Both the position numbers and the translations under genes were made by a program. From Candidatus Dojkabacteria bacterium (GTDB taxonomy: Bacteria; Patescibacteriota; Dojkabacteria; GCA-002793355), in contig CP129477.1 in the NCBI GenBank assembly GCA_030583825.1, positions 574,308 to 622,490 of the forward strand: a DNA stretch of 48,183 nt, written 5' to 3'. The notes under the pieces are model-generated. The model searched no databases. It had not been told where the DNA came from and saw only the letters and a list, made by a program, of their open reading frames with translations. This document shows, in pieces, positions 21,101 through 30,200 of the stretch; position 1 is the stretch's first letter; each line of letters begins with the position of its first letter.

Positions 21101-21755
21101 TGTGAAAGACTTTAGTGGAAGAGGCAATCATGGAACGTTAACAAATATGGATCCTGTAACAGATTGGCTGACAGGAACAGATTGTAAACGCAATAGCTGC
21201 CTGGATTTTGATGGAACAAATGATCATATTCTTGTTGCGAATGAATCGCAGTTTGATTTTGAGCGAACAAGAGAATTCTCGGTATGCACTTGGTTTAGAC
21301 CCGATCAAATTGCTTCAACATCGCACACACTTGTAAGTAAACTGTCATCTGGAAATGTCGGATGGGAACTCACTGCATATGATGGCACAGCAGCAAGTGA
21401 CGGGATTCTTGTGTATTTAATTAACTCGTGGCCAGGAAATAGAATATCAGTTGCCTATGACAATGTTTTACAAGCGAACCAATGGCATCATATCTGCTTT
21501 GCTTACAACGGAAGTAGTGCGGCAAGCGGAGTTGCTATATATCTTAATGGAGTACTTTTAACATCACCTGTTGTGCAGATTTCTACTCTGAGCGGTAGCA
21601 TTTTGAATAATGAACCGTTGAGAATAGGATCTCGTCAAAGCAATGTTTTGCCTGCAGATGGGCGAATAGATGAAGTCAAAGTGTTTAATTACAGACTTAC
21701 GCAAGAAGATATATTAATTGACTATAACATGGGCGCTGCCCTTAGGTTCGAGTAA
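15156..21755 (+). CDS. Giant DUF2341/LamG surface protein, copy 1
   Basis: The 2199-residue exported protein has a signal peptide ending in VNA at about residue 42 and then two DUF2341 domains (about 42-150 and 160-270; WFNDQWAYRQKISI and WYNNAWRFRIPIRI). Six LamG-like jelly-roll domains begin near 274, 680, 912, 1128, 1764 and 1969. Typical LamG strings are FDGSNDYIAI, NQWNHVVAVYDG, IYVNG and FSGRIDELRVYN. Unique among the four paralogues is a 400-residue insert (about 1348-1750) with a highly glycine-rich core (about 1548-1711, including GGGGAGRN and GGAGGGGYG). LamG domains commonly bind glycans or proteins, so an adhesin role is likely. The protein ends YNMGAALRFE, a tail shared with the next three proteins. 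No LPXTG or other sortase signal is seen. Confidence 0.88.
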   Translation: MFEGKKIYKIWQLSLSLFVVTMVFLPIFVLSLTKSVNASWFNDQWAYRQKISITGNSSAATDFQVQLSINTQTLYTAGKLQPHCEDLRFTDGEGNLLEYWVEDTVTPCFAATNQIIWVRVPSLLANGTDIYMYYGNRLAERAENPYKTFDFFDDFEYTAWYNNAWRFRIPIRINNEKLQGTLTNFPVYIDLSTLGKDFFDRVKADGTDIVVTNSDGTTKLDRELVSLNMADRTGVLWVRVPTLANSADKYVYVYFGNAAASEVNTSSVWNSNYVIMQHMENNPAGSAPQMLDSTANGNNGTSNGAMPSSALIKGKIGKALAFDGSNDYIAIPHSSSQEHQTITFSVWARSKPTTWNANGPVLSKRSVSFGTTEYIIHPDPDGRDIKVYVSTASTWRFVNNTPANIQEWNHYVGTYDGSTLRYYVNGTFVGSASAPGARNLNATPLNIGADFCNACGSRFLFGDIDEVRTMNVAASADWVAVEYNNQNDPASFYKVLPIESPEGLNAKLVRWEMSGTPQFSGSSMSLTNSAKLRTIQQFPIGKRFMTRLTQQSTSLATALAGFSNSALGSEFTADDSAFLNFDSSTTLEETGVSDEGAVSIATYGTEPTSARATIGTLVASTYFRVATGNSTATTNRPNEAMNVRFENNSAGETLTVDHVMVGNFTFAFVDSGSAGSEEKSIAPIVHWKLDETEGQIYKSSGILPGYDMMRGGTLAVENGDPANRENCVVGNCAQFNSGHAAFIDKALPAKNNATISLWMYTNRITPTIRQTILSAGEANSTGVTLVLPSQSETSANPNKLRFYVRTSTAWTFCDSTTSIIPQQWHYVTTTYAHPNVNIYINGRLDASCIIAGNYLAPTSSMALGSFNSLNQYYLNGMLDDVKIYDYVRTQQQINNEYSSFANVLGTSTDRREDGLSAWWKFEEISGTSVVDNGTGRVNGTSSGPTLGNTGIFGKSYLFDGINDTISVPATAALDTQFLTISAWINAASYDQQGNIFVKTTNGSDNTQYLLYFGNADNGYLNFRTVNASAVQDTLALDVSSSGLIPNQWNHVVAVYDGQEKAIYVNGEKKVSAPYSQTLAVNAAGISRIGSLASSYYFSGRIDELRVYNKGMSLQEVESLYRERPEPVGYFEFNERIGLTAYDNFARNPSMSFSVWKPFQWGNGVVGGSARVYDGAYISQTACTFCQVARDSFSLAFWAKVEDGASVVIPLIEKMANQGGGSELEGYTFSLLDDGGIRAGIRQDVSSSTTSITDYNTSVEYDDGQWHHFAMAIDRNSLEQKIFVDGTLIGNTSLSGFTQSIQNPGNFYIGTNSAVTDFGDFHIDSFRFYDYALTEQEVSAIKNQQVLGQSSGSGNATVSASVNISTDIIADGRTSADGEAFAVSAIDGNTITVTGTGTDGTTAATLGNAVTIGDLVLLINMQGDGTNYSNVGSYEFCRVQSVAGAVIACTAPISKVYGASSNSSLSGQKVMVQRVPEFENLTVTSSGVLTANAWNGTLGGIFAVIASGDVTVESGGSITMSAKGYTAATDWQCNFPYQGDSYTGIGIKSNVANNGGGGAGRNENCTDNWAGGAGGGGYGTSGSSGSAGSGGGTAGTGGGTYGDTQLTKLFMGSAGGTGGGDGWESSQINGQNGGSGGGIVFVQSGGNISVNAGITSNGQTRGNGDYAGAGGGAGGSIYLRANTMNIGSSLVSAVGGNGSVSGSSRGNGGNGGVGRIRLDALTVTGTSSPTPGYTGNTNQSMINSLALSTVKTQKETRITANLQGEWLFDERSGVTARDTTANGSHATFVNITDTNWVLGNIGRGISLNGVDQYATVPNASHFNSTDWTISAWVKTTQTSMGRIIVKEGNTPGQQRFSLGVNVVTLGKAEVRFDGGTFNTATSTTNVNDGKWHHVVGTFNDASNRLRIYVDGRLEQQTTTAQTPTASANDINIGRFSAAGQYLQGSIDQIRYWNTELTPRDVAMEYNQGLPFAWWRFDEGQSTIVKDFSGRGNHGTLTNMDPVTDWLTGTDCKRNSCLDFDGTNDHILVANESQFDFERTREFSVCTWFRPDQIASTSHTLVSKLSSGNVGWELTAYDGTAASDGILVYLINSWPGNRISVAYDNVLQANQWHHICFAYNGSSAASGVAIYLNGVLLTSPVVQISTLSGSILNNEPLRIGSRQSNVLPADGRIDEVKVFNYRLTQEDILIDYNMGAALRFE

Positions 21756-21814
21756 GACCTCGCTCCGGTCTGCAAAAAGAAAAAACTTTTTGCAGAACCG
21801 TCGCTCGGTTCTAA
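21755..21814 (+). repeat. Structured intergenic repeat, copy A
   Basis: Three nested hairpins follow the stop codon: AGACC/GGTCT, TCTGCAAAAAG/CTTTTTGCAGA with an A6 loop, and AGAACCG-tcgct-CGGTTCT. The first 58 bases are identical to 32191-32248. No T-run follows, so it is not a standard terminator; it may punctuate or stabilise a polycistronic mRNA. Confidence 0.8.
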
Positions 21815-21817
21815 GAG

Positions 21818-21847
21818 GTGAGTAAAAATGACTCACAAAGTGAAAGA
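21818..21847 (+). promoter_or_regulatory. Conserved leader hairpin and ribosome site, copy A
   Basis: GTGAG (21818-21822) pairs with CTCAC (21832-21836), followed by AAAGTGAAAG. The equivalent stems before the next two paralogues are GTGGG/CCCAC, a paired change. GAAAG can pair with the CTTTC end of 16S rRNA. The stem covers the ATG at 21828, which argues against that start. Confidence 0.6.
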
Positions 21848-21854
21848 TAAAAAA

Positions 21855-24800
21855 ATGAAAGAACAAAGAGACATTAACAAAATTTGGAAATGGGGAGGCA
21901 TGATATTGCCTCTTATTGTCGTATTTGTACTTCTTGGGTGGGTATCACTTACAAAAAATGTAAATGCTGCCTGGTTCAATGACCTGTGGAGATTTAGGCA
22001 AAAGATCTCTATTTCTTCCGTAGTAACCATGTCGAATCAACAAATTGAGCTGATTGCGCTAGATACCCAGGCTCTCTACAATGCAGGTAAGCTCCAAGCA
22101 AACTGTGAAGATCTTCGATTTACTGATGTAGACGGAAACTTACTGCCATATTGGGTAGAAGAAAACGGTCAAACATGTGCTGCAAGTACTGCGAAGGACG
22201 TATGGATACTCATTCCTCAGGTATATACGACCGGAACAACAATTTATATGTATTACGGCAACGCAGGAGCAGAAGCTGAATCATCGGGAAAGCAGACATT
22301 TGAACTATTTGAAGATTTTAATGACGCAAACTTGCCTGGATGGTCAGTTGCAGGTAATCCAGCCGTAAGTGGTGGTTCAATCACACTCAATAGTGGAGAT
22401 AAAATTATGTCGGCCGGGCAGTTTATTGAGCATAGATTCCTTGCACGAGGAAGCCAATCATCTACAGCGCTTGACTCCGGAAGATTCGGATTTTCGAATG
22501 CCCCAATTAACTCGAACTTTAGTCTAGACGACAGTGCATTCTTTCTTTTTGATACGACAACCGGCGGTGGATTCGAATTCGGTGCCAGCAACGCTGGTGC
22601 TACAACATTGGATGCTGGCTCTGTTACAGAGACAACGTCAAATACAATATTCGACATAATTAAAGCCCCTGCAGTTGTCTCGAGTCGAGTAAATAATACC
22701 GATAATGGCGGCTTTATTTTGAGTAATATTCCAAACGCTACAATGAATGTCCGCCTTGAAAATACGGCTGCTTCTGGAACAATGACGTTTGACTGGGTTG
22801 CAATAACGAAAGCAATTTCGGTTCTTCCAACAATAGGCTTTGGTACCGAAGAAAAAGGTCGCTCGCCAATTGTGTATTTGTCATTTGATGAAGGCCAGGG
22901 ACAGGAAGTAAAATCATATGGGCCGAAGGTTTTGACAGGATATTTGGGCGGCTCAGCATCTATTCAGTCCAGTGATCCTCAGTGGCGTGATGATTGTATA
23001 AAAGGTAATTGCTTGTACTTTGATGGTACAAACGATATTCTCGATATTTCTCACGATGCAATAATGAACCTTGGAACGGGAGACTTTACAGTGAGCGTAT
23101 GGACAAAATATCCGTCGCAAGCTGGAGGAACAAATAATTATTCTGTTCTTGCAATTAAAGCATCTAATCCTAATACTCCATTCGAAGGGTTGACTATGAT
23201 GGTTGATCAACCATCTGATGGAAATATACATTTTCGAGTGAATTCCACGAATGTGTATAACTCGTCAGGTAAAACATATAACAATTATTCATGGAATCAC
23301 TTTGTGTTTATTCGTCAAGGAACACAATTAAAAATATATGTAAATGGTATTTTAATAGGAACCCAGAATATCGGGGTAGTTAATATAAGTAATACTGCGC
23401 CGCTGCGTTTTGGATCAAATCATATTGTAGCAACAAACCAGAATTATCAAGGATATGTTGATGAATTCAAGCTTTGGGATGTTGCTCTTACCGAGGCGGA
23501 AATATTACAGCAATATAATACAACAGGTCATGTTCTTGGCGCGTCAGTACCGCATTTGTATGACAAGCTTATAAGTTGGTGGAAAATGGATGAAAGTACT
23601 GCCAATAGTGCTTTTAGCGATTCTTCTGGACGGAATGTTAACGCAAGCCAAACCAGTAGTCCTGGACTGTCAACAGGGAGAATTGGAGGGGCGAGAACCT
23701 TTAATGGAACAAACCAGTTAGGAACTGTATCTTCAACGCTTTTTAATACACAGGAATTCACCATATCTTCGTGGGTATATGCGAGTACATTTGATCAAAA
23801 CGCTTCAATCTTTAGCAAGACAACGAATGGAAGCGACAATACTCAATACGCGTGCTTCTTCCAAACGACGCCATTTTCTACACCGTCAGTATTGATATTT
23901 AGAACTGTTCAAGGTTCAACACTATACGATTTATCCGTTACAGTTGCATCATCCGGGTTGCAGGTAAACCAGTGGAACCATGTTGTATGCACGTACGATG
24001 GTGAAACAAAGCAAATTTATATTAATGGCGCACTTAAAGCTCAGGAAAAAGTAAAACATACGATAAATACCGGTGGCGGCGTCGCAAGAATTGGCTCGCT
24101 AAATGGAGGATTCTTCTTAAACGGCCGATTGGACGATATGAAAATATTCGCACGCGGACTAAGTGCTCCAGAAATCGTTGCTTTGTACAATATTGACAAT
24201 ACACCAAATACTTACTGGAAGTTTGATGAAAAGTCCGGTACAACGGCATTTGATTCGTCTGTGCGTGGTTTGAACCTGGCAACTAGCGGTATGACAAATA
24301 CAAACTGGAGACTTGGAAAGAAAAGCAATGCACTCTACTTCGATGGAGTAGACGATAAAGCAACATCAGCAGCAAACACGGCAATTGATCGAACTGGAGT
24401 CATGTCTGTATCTCTTTGGGTAAATCGCGATATAGCCATAGGAACAGACGATACGATCTTTTCCAAATTTAAAGATGGATCATTCAATAAACAGTACGCA
24501 ATTACCGTAAATAACAATAAGATCAGGTTTGGAGACCAAGATGGTGGAATTGAAAGTACCACAACGATTTCTGACGATATTTGGTATCACATTGTGGGAA
24601 CATATAACGGAAATGGGGCAGCTTCGGGACTTTCACTGTATATCAATGGCGCAAAAGAAACGACCGCTAATTATGGAACTTTCAATGGAATTGAATCAGG
24701 CGCAAGTTTTGGATTGGTCGTAGGGCAAAAAGGCGATAACACTGAATACTTTGCCGGACTTGTGGACGATTTCAAAATTTGGGAGCATGAACTTTCTCTT

Positions 24801-27131
24801 GCTCAAGTGTTAAACGAGTTTTATGGCAAGCCTCAAAATGCTTCTTCGTTTGGGTCTTTCGAAAGAAAACTGACACTTTCGGCTGCAACGCCGCTTAATG
24901 ATTACCAAGTACGAATAGTTCTTAATACTGGCAATTTCGACTATTCAAAGGCAAAAAGCGATGGTGCCGATATTCGTTTTTATGATGTGACCGGTACAAA
25001 AATGAATTACTGGGTTGAATCATGGAATCCTGCGGGCAATTCGGTAGTATGGGTAAAAGTCCCCTCTGCAGGTACCTCAAGCGTCATTTTGCGCTATGGA
25101 GATGTCTCTGCAACATCGGAAAGTAGTGGTGCAGAAACATTTCTTTTCTTTACAGATCTTTCTTCTGATCCGGGACTTGCTGGCTCTAATTCTGTCGAAA
25201 GTTACGCAAATTATAATGCCGGCGGCTACATAGAGTATAGATTTAGAAGAGATGCAAACTCAGGTGTTGATAGATACTTTACTCTGCCTTCTACGACATC
25301 TGAAAATAACATTGCTATTGATTTTAGCTGGATTCGTATTTCGCAGCAGACTGGGACTTTTGGCGATGCGTTTGGATATATTGGCCTTTCCAAGAGCTCT
25401 TCAGGGAGTACTGTCCTAGGCTTTAATTACCAAACAGATACAGATTGTTGTGCAAATGCGGCATTCCGCGGAAGTGTTAATGACACGATGTATGGGTCAT
25501 ACTTGAGCTCGAATACAAGTGTATACCAAGTAACAACCGGTATTGACGGTACAACGGCAGAAACACGAGCGTATCAAAGCGGTAACCAAGTATATTCGAC
25601 AAGTGGAACTATTCCCGCAAACAGTGGTGGCTATACAAGATTTCAAATTTATCGCCAGAATTATGGTAATCCACAAGATTTTAATAATCATGTTGCGCGT
25701 ATTGACGATATTCGAGTACGAAAGTTTGTCAGTGGCAGTGGCGTTATTACTGCAACGGTTGAATCTGAAGTGGTATCTGCGCAATCTCTTAGTGTTCCTG
25801 TAGAGCTGAACGCTTCATCGCCAAAATCGGCACTATGGAAATTTGATGAGAAAACTGGAGCAACAGCAAATGATAGTAGTGGAAACAACTTAAATGCGAC
25901 ATTATTCAATACGACAAATGCAAATTGGGTGCTATCTAAAGTGGGGAATGGGCTTATACTGAATGGAACTGATCAATATGCAACGGTGCCAAATAATGTA
26001 TTACTCAATTCCGCAGATTTTACGATAAGCGCGTGGATAAAAACGACTCAAACGAGTAATGGAAGGGTCATTGTGAAAGAGTCAAATACAAACGGAAGCC
26101 AGCGATATGCTCTAGGAATAAACGTGGGGAGCGCAAATAAAGCAGAAATCCGTTTTGATGGCACTGGTGCCAATGTTGCTACAAGCACAACAGATGTAAA
26201 TGACGGTCAGTGGCACCATATTGTCGGCACATTCAGCGATACGAACAATAGACTGAGAATTTATGTTGATGGTAGATTAGAAGCACAAACAACGACATCG
26301 CAGACACCTCAAGCAAGTTCCGGTGAGCTGCAAATTGGCCGATTTGACGCTGAATTTGGGCACTACTTTAATGGTGCTATAGATAACCTAACATATTGGG
26401 GAGCTGAGTTAAGCCCACGCGATATAGCAATAGAGTATAACCAAGGATTACCGTTTTCGTGGTGGAAATTCGATGATATGCAGGGAGGAGTTGCAAGAGA
26501 TTATGGAGGCAGCGGTCTCAACGGTTCACTTACGAATATGGATCCACCAACTGACTGGCTCTCCGGAACCGATTGTAAATCAAATGGATGTCTCGACTTT
26601 GACGGTACAAATGACCGAATTGTTATACCTCATAACGCAAAATTAAGCTTTAACAGCGATTTCTCTTACTCGCTGTGGTTTTATGCTCGAAGTTTGCCTA
26701 CGGGAACGTATAGCCATCTCTTACGCAAAACAAATGGTGACGTAATGAACTATTCTTTGGCTGCAACAAGCTTATGGGGTGGTGATCCTGCAATTCAGTC
26801 GCTGGACTTTACTGTTCACGATGGCAGTTATCGCTCGGTACGGTGCCAAAATGTGGTGCAAGCAGGGCGTTGGTACCATGCGGCATTTCGGTTTATACGG
26901 AGCACGAATACAGTCGAGTTATACGTAAATGGTGCCCTATGTGGGCAGAGAACAGATGTGACTGGGAATTTGACTCAAAATACACAACCGCTCACCATTG
27001 GGTCAAAAAGTGCAGAAGCGACTACGTTTTGGAATGGTCAGATTGACGAAGTAAAGTTTTGGAACTATTCGCTGACGCCGGAAGATATAAAAAGGGACTA
27101 TAACTTAGGTGCTGCATTACGGTTTGAATAA
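21855..27131 (+). CDS. Giant DUF2341/LamG surface protein, copy 2
   Basis: From the ATG at 21855 the protein has 1758 residues and begins MKEQRDINKIWKW, matching the paralogues' MKGQININKIWKW and MKDRISINKIWKW. An in-frame ATG at 21828 would add nine residues but lies inside the leader hairpin. The signal peptide ends VNA before AWFNDLW. Domains, numbered from 21828: DUF2341 (about 45-150), LamG near 344, 580 and 794, a second DUF2341 (about 1010-1120, YQVRIVLNTGNFDY) with its associated jelly-roll region, then LamG near 1334 and 1542. Cys pairs such as DCIKGNC and DCKSNGC probably form disulfides outside the cell. The C-terminus is YNLGAALRFE. The penultimate LamG closely resembles that of copy 1, and the first LamG closely resembles that of copy 4. 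Confidence 0.88.
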   Translation: MKEQRDINKIWKWGGMILPLIVVFVLLGWVSLTKNVNAAWFNDLWRFRQKISISSVVTMSNQQIELIALDTQALYNAGKLQANCEDLRFTDVDGNLLPYWVEENGQTCAASTAKDVWILIPQVYTTGTTIYMYYGNAGAEAESSGKQTFELFEDFNDANLPGWSVAGNPAVSGGSITLNSGDKIMSAGQFIEHRFLARGSQSSTALDSGRFGFSNAPINSNFSLDDSAFFLFDTTTGGGFEFGASNAGATTLDAGSVTETTSNTIFDIIKAPAVVSSRVNNTDNGGFILSNIPNATMNVRLENTAASGTMTFDWVAITKAISVLPTIGFGTEEKGRSPIVYLSFDEGQGQEVKSYGPKVLTGYLGGSASIQSSDPQWRDDCIKGNCLYFDGTNDILDISHDAIMNLGTGDFTVSVWTKYPSQAGGTNNYSVLAIKASNPNTPFEGLTMMVDQPSDGNIHFRVNSTNVYNSSGKTYNNYSWNHFVFIRQGTQLKIYVNGILIGTQNIGVVNISNTAPLRFGSNHIVATNQNYQGYVDEFKLWDVALTEAEILQQYNTTGHVLGASVPHLYDKLISWWKMDESTANSAFSDSSGRNVNASQTSSPGLSTGRIGGARTFNGTNQLGTVSSTLFNTQEFTISSWVYASTFDQNASIFSKTTNGSDNTQYACFFQTTPFSTPSVLIFRTVQGSTLYDLSVTVASSGLQVNQWNHVVCTYDGETKQIYINGALKAQEKVKHTINTGGGVARIGSLNGGFFLNGRLDDMKIFARGLSAPEIVALYNIDNTPNTYWKFDEKSGTTAFDSSVRGLNLATSGMTNTNWRLGKKSNALYFDGVDDKATSAANTAIDRTGVMSVSLWVNRDIAIGTDDTIFSKFKDGSFNKQYAITVNNNKIRFGDQDGGIESTTTISDDIWYHIVGTYNGNGAASGLSLYINGAKETTANYGTFNGIESGASFGLVVGQKGDNTEYFAGLVDDFKIWEHELSLAQVLNEFYGKPQNASSFGSFERKLTLSAATPLNDYQVRIVLNTGNFDYSKAKSDGADIRFYDVTGTKMNYWVESWNPAGNSVVWVKVPSAGTSSVILRYGDVSATSESSGAETFLFFTDLSSDPGLAGSNSVESYANYNAGGYIEYRFRRDANSGVDRYFTLPSTTSENNIAIDFSWIRISQQTGTFGDAFGYIGLSKSSSGSTVLGFNYQTDTDCCANAAFRGSVNDTMYGSYLSSNTSVYQVTTGIDGTTAETRAYQSGNQVYSTSGTIPANSGGYTRFQIYRQNYGNPQDFNNHVARIDDIRVRKFVSGSGVITATVESEVVSAQSLSVPVELNASSPKSALWKFDEKTGATANDSSGNNLNATLFNTTNANWVLSKVGNGLILNGTDQYATVPNNVLLNSADFTISAWIKTTQTSNGRVIVKESNTNGSQRYALGINVGSANKAEIRFDGTGANVATSTTDVNDGQWHHIVGTFSDTNNRLRIYVDGRLEAQTTTSQTPQASSGELQIGRFDAEFGHYFNGAIDNLTYWGAELSPRDIAIEYNQGLPFSWWKFDDMQGGVARDYGGSGLNGSLTNMDPPTDWLSGTDCKSNGCLDFDGTNDRIVIPHNAKLSFNSDFSYSLWFYARSLPTGTYSHLLRKTNGDVMNYSLAATSLWGGDPAIQSLDFTVHDGSYRSVRCQNVVQAGRWYHAAFRFIRSTNTVELYVNGALCGQRTDVTGNLTQNTQPLTIGSKSAEATTFWNGQIDEVKFWNYSLTPEDIKRDYNLGAALRFE

Positions 27132-27190
27132 CACGTCGCTCGACTTCTCAAAACGAGAAAACGTTTTGAGAAAGTCTCGCTCCGTATTAA
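27132..27190 (+). repeat. Structured intergenic repeat, copy B
   Basis: It has the same position and layout as copy A but a different sequence: CGTCGCTCG, then a long central stem (GACTTCTCAAAACG pairing with CGTTTTGAGAAAGTC, one bulge, AGAAAA loop), then TCGCTCCGTATTAA. Structure is kept while the stem sequence differs, supporting function at RNA level. Confidence 0.7.
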
Positions 27191-27194
27191 AAAC

Positions 27195-27220
27195 GTGGGA
27201 AATAACCCACAAAGTGAAAG
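27195..27220 (+). promoter_or_regulatory. Conserved leader hairpin and ribosome site, copy B
   Basis: GTGGG (27195-27199) pairs with CCCAC (27206-27210), then AAAGTGAAAG, six nt before the ATG. Nearly identical to the leader at 32254-32279. Confidence 0.6.
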
Positions 27221-27226
27221 TAACAA

Positions 27227-30200
27227 ATGAAAGGACAAATAAACATTAACAAAATTTGGAAATGGTTAGGGCAGATTCTTCCTGTTTCGCTATTCTTTGT
27301 TCTTCTTGGATGGGTATCATTTACGAAAAGTGTAAATGCTTCCTGGTTTAACGAATTGTGGAGATACCGTCAACGAGTGGCTTTAGGATCGGTAACAACA
27401 GAATTAAGTGGTTACCAGGTTCAGTTAACAGGTATTAATACGCAATCGCTCTACAATGCTGGAAAAATCAAAGCAAACTGTGAAGACTTACGCTTCACTG
27501 ACAATGAAGGAAAGCTACTTGAATACTGGATAGAAGACGACGGCACAACCTGCCAAAATGATACGTCAACCGACGTGTGGGTAAAGACAACTCGGTTAGC
27601 TATCGGTGGTACAGCAATTTACATGTATTACGGAAATCCGGGAGCGGAGGCGTATCAAAGTCCTCACAATACATTTGAATTCTTCGATGGTTTTGATTCT
27701 GCGACACTTGACTCTTCTATCTGGGCAAGCTCCCAAGATCCGGCAATATCTTCAGGAAAATTACTTCTCAATAATGACAAAGCAGTACGCTCGTATGCTA
27801 CATTCGCTGCAAATTCACGCATTATCGTAAGAGCAAGCCAGCAAAGCACTGGTTTACGCAATGGATATCTTGGGTTTTCAAATGCAGTGTTGAGTAGCTC
27901 GTATATCGCTGATGACGCTATGGCCTATCAGTTTGACTCATCAACTGGTGGAAACTTCGAAGTCGTGTTTGGAAACGAAGGAACGACTTCTACGGATACA
28001 TTGTTACTACCTGAAAATTCATCAGATAATGAGTTTGAAATTGGCTGGTTGTCTAGCAGAATTGATTTCTTTGCTAACAATGATCTTCATACTTCGACAT
28101 CATCGGCCACCCATATTGCGGATGAGTCACTCAATATTCGTATGGAAAACTCTTCTGCAACAGAGACTTTATCTATTGATTGGGTAGCTGTCGCAAAATA
28201 TGCGGCGTCTTTGCCGGCAACAACAAGCTTTGGCACTGAAGAAAAAGGCAATGGGCCGGTTGTGTATCTTGATTTCGACGAGAGTGCAGGAACAACAGCA
28301 TTTGATAAATCTGGAAGTGGAAACAACGGAACATTGGTTAATGACCCATCAAGAGTATCCGATTGTATAAAAGGTAACTGCTTAAACTTCGACGGAACTA
28401 ACGATTTAGTGACAGTTGCTAATAATCCAAGCTTTAATTTTGGATCTGGGTGGACAATTTCTGCATGGGTGAATCCGGCGACGTCACAGACAACAAGCCC
28501 GACAATTTTTAGATACGGAACAAGCGCATCTTCTGAAGTTTTTATTCTTGATGCTCCATCTGGATTATGGAGAGTTGCTGCAAGAAATACTTCAAATGTT
28601 GCAACAATCATGTCCACAAGTGAGCCTATGGTTCCGAATAAATGGGTATATGTAGTAGCAACATTCAACGGCTCGACGCTAAGCCTTTGGCTTGATGGCA
28701 AACTTATTGCAACTCAGGCATTTTCAGGGACACCAAAAACAATTGGAAATACTACAATTGCGATAGGAAACTCTCCAGAGAACAGTAATGCGCTGCTTCG
28801 ATACCGAGGTCAGATTGATGAAGTGAAAATCTACGATAGAGCATTGTCACAATCGGATATTTATAAGGAATTCAGTCTTTATCACAATGTGCTGGGAGCC
28901 TCTGCGAACATTCAGCGCGATGGGCTTGCGGCGTGGTGGAAAATGGATGAAGCATTGTGGAATGGAACATCTGGAGAAGTAATTGATTCATCGCTAAATG
29001 GAAATAATGGATCACGAGGTGGAAATGTTACAACTTCGGGAGGCACTTTAGGAAATGCCGGCATCTTCGATGGCAATGATGACTATGTTGTAACATCGTA
29101 CATGTTGCCGACAAATAACGGAACAATGGCTGCATGGCTTTCAACAACTGCTCCAGCAACAACTCAGGTTGTGATTGGCCAGGAATCCTTAACTGCTGCA
29201 ACAGAAAATGGAATAAAAATCGTAACGTCTAAAATCCAGTGCCAAAAGAGAACAGCGACAGATACAATTTTGCTCACTTCTGCAACAACAGTTGTTGCAA
29301 ATACCTGGTATCACGCAGTATGTACATATTCTTCGGTAGATGGGGTAAAGCTTTATGTGAATGGCGTGCTCGAGGCGCAGTCTACGGACAAAGCGAACCT
29401 TACAGCTAACGGAACCTTTAGGTTCCACATTGGGGCGCATAGACATTCGGGTGGTTATGTAAGCGACTTTTCTGGAAAAATAGACGATGTTCGTATTTAC
29501 ACACGCGCAATTTCCGGCGAAGAAGCAAAAGATATATATACATTCACTCCTCCATCAACAGGAACATGGAAATTCGACGAAACTATCGGCACATCCTTCG
29601 CAGATACATCTTTGTCACAATTTACAGGAACACTTACTAATACAGTTGATTCTGACTGGACGACAGGAAAGATTGGCAATGCTATACGGTTTGATGGCAG
29701 TACTTCTTATGGAACAGTTACGCATGACGTAAAGCATAACATTCTTGCAGGAGGATCTTTTACTATCTCTGCATGGGTAAAAACGAATGGAACAATTTCT
29801 GCCGTGCAACATATTGTTGGAAAAGGCGGTAGTAGCGCAGGTGGAGTAGGCTATAACCTTTACTTTACTGCTGCTGGAAACATCGCCTGTGGTATTGATG
29901 ACGACGCGACTTCATTCCCCGAAGATGTCGCAACCTCTGCGTCTGACTATGACGACAGCAACTGGCACTTTGTTATCTGTACCAAAACTCAAGCACGCTT
30001 GGAGGTCTACGTAGATGGCCTTCTTGCTGGGGCAGATACGTCTTTATCGTCTACAGGCTCGCTCGCAAATACAGAAAACTTACGCTTTGGAGGTCAGGGA
30101 ACATCATACTTTAACGGCATTTTGGATGAAGTAAATCTCTACACGCATGCAATGCCGTACGAAACAATTCAACGAATGTATTCTCAACAAAGACCAACAT

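Noticed and set aside
21828-21854. Upstream ATG for the second giant paralogue
   Set aside because: It sits inside a leader hairpin, and the paralogues start at the position equal to 21855.
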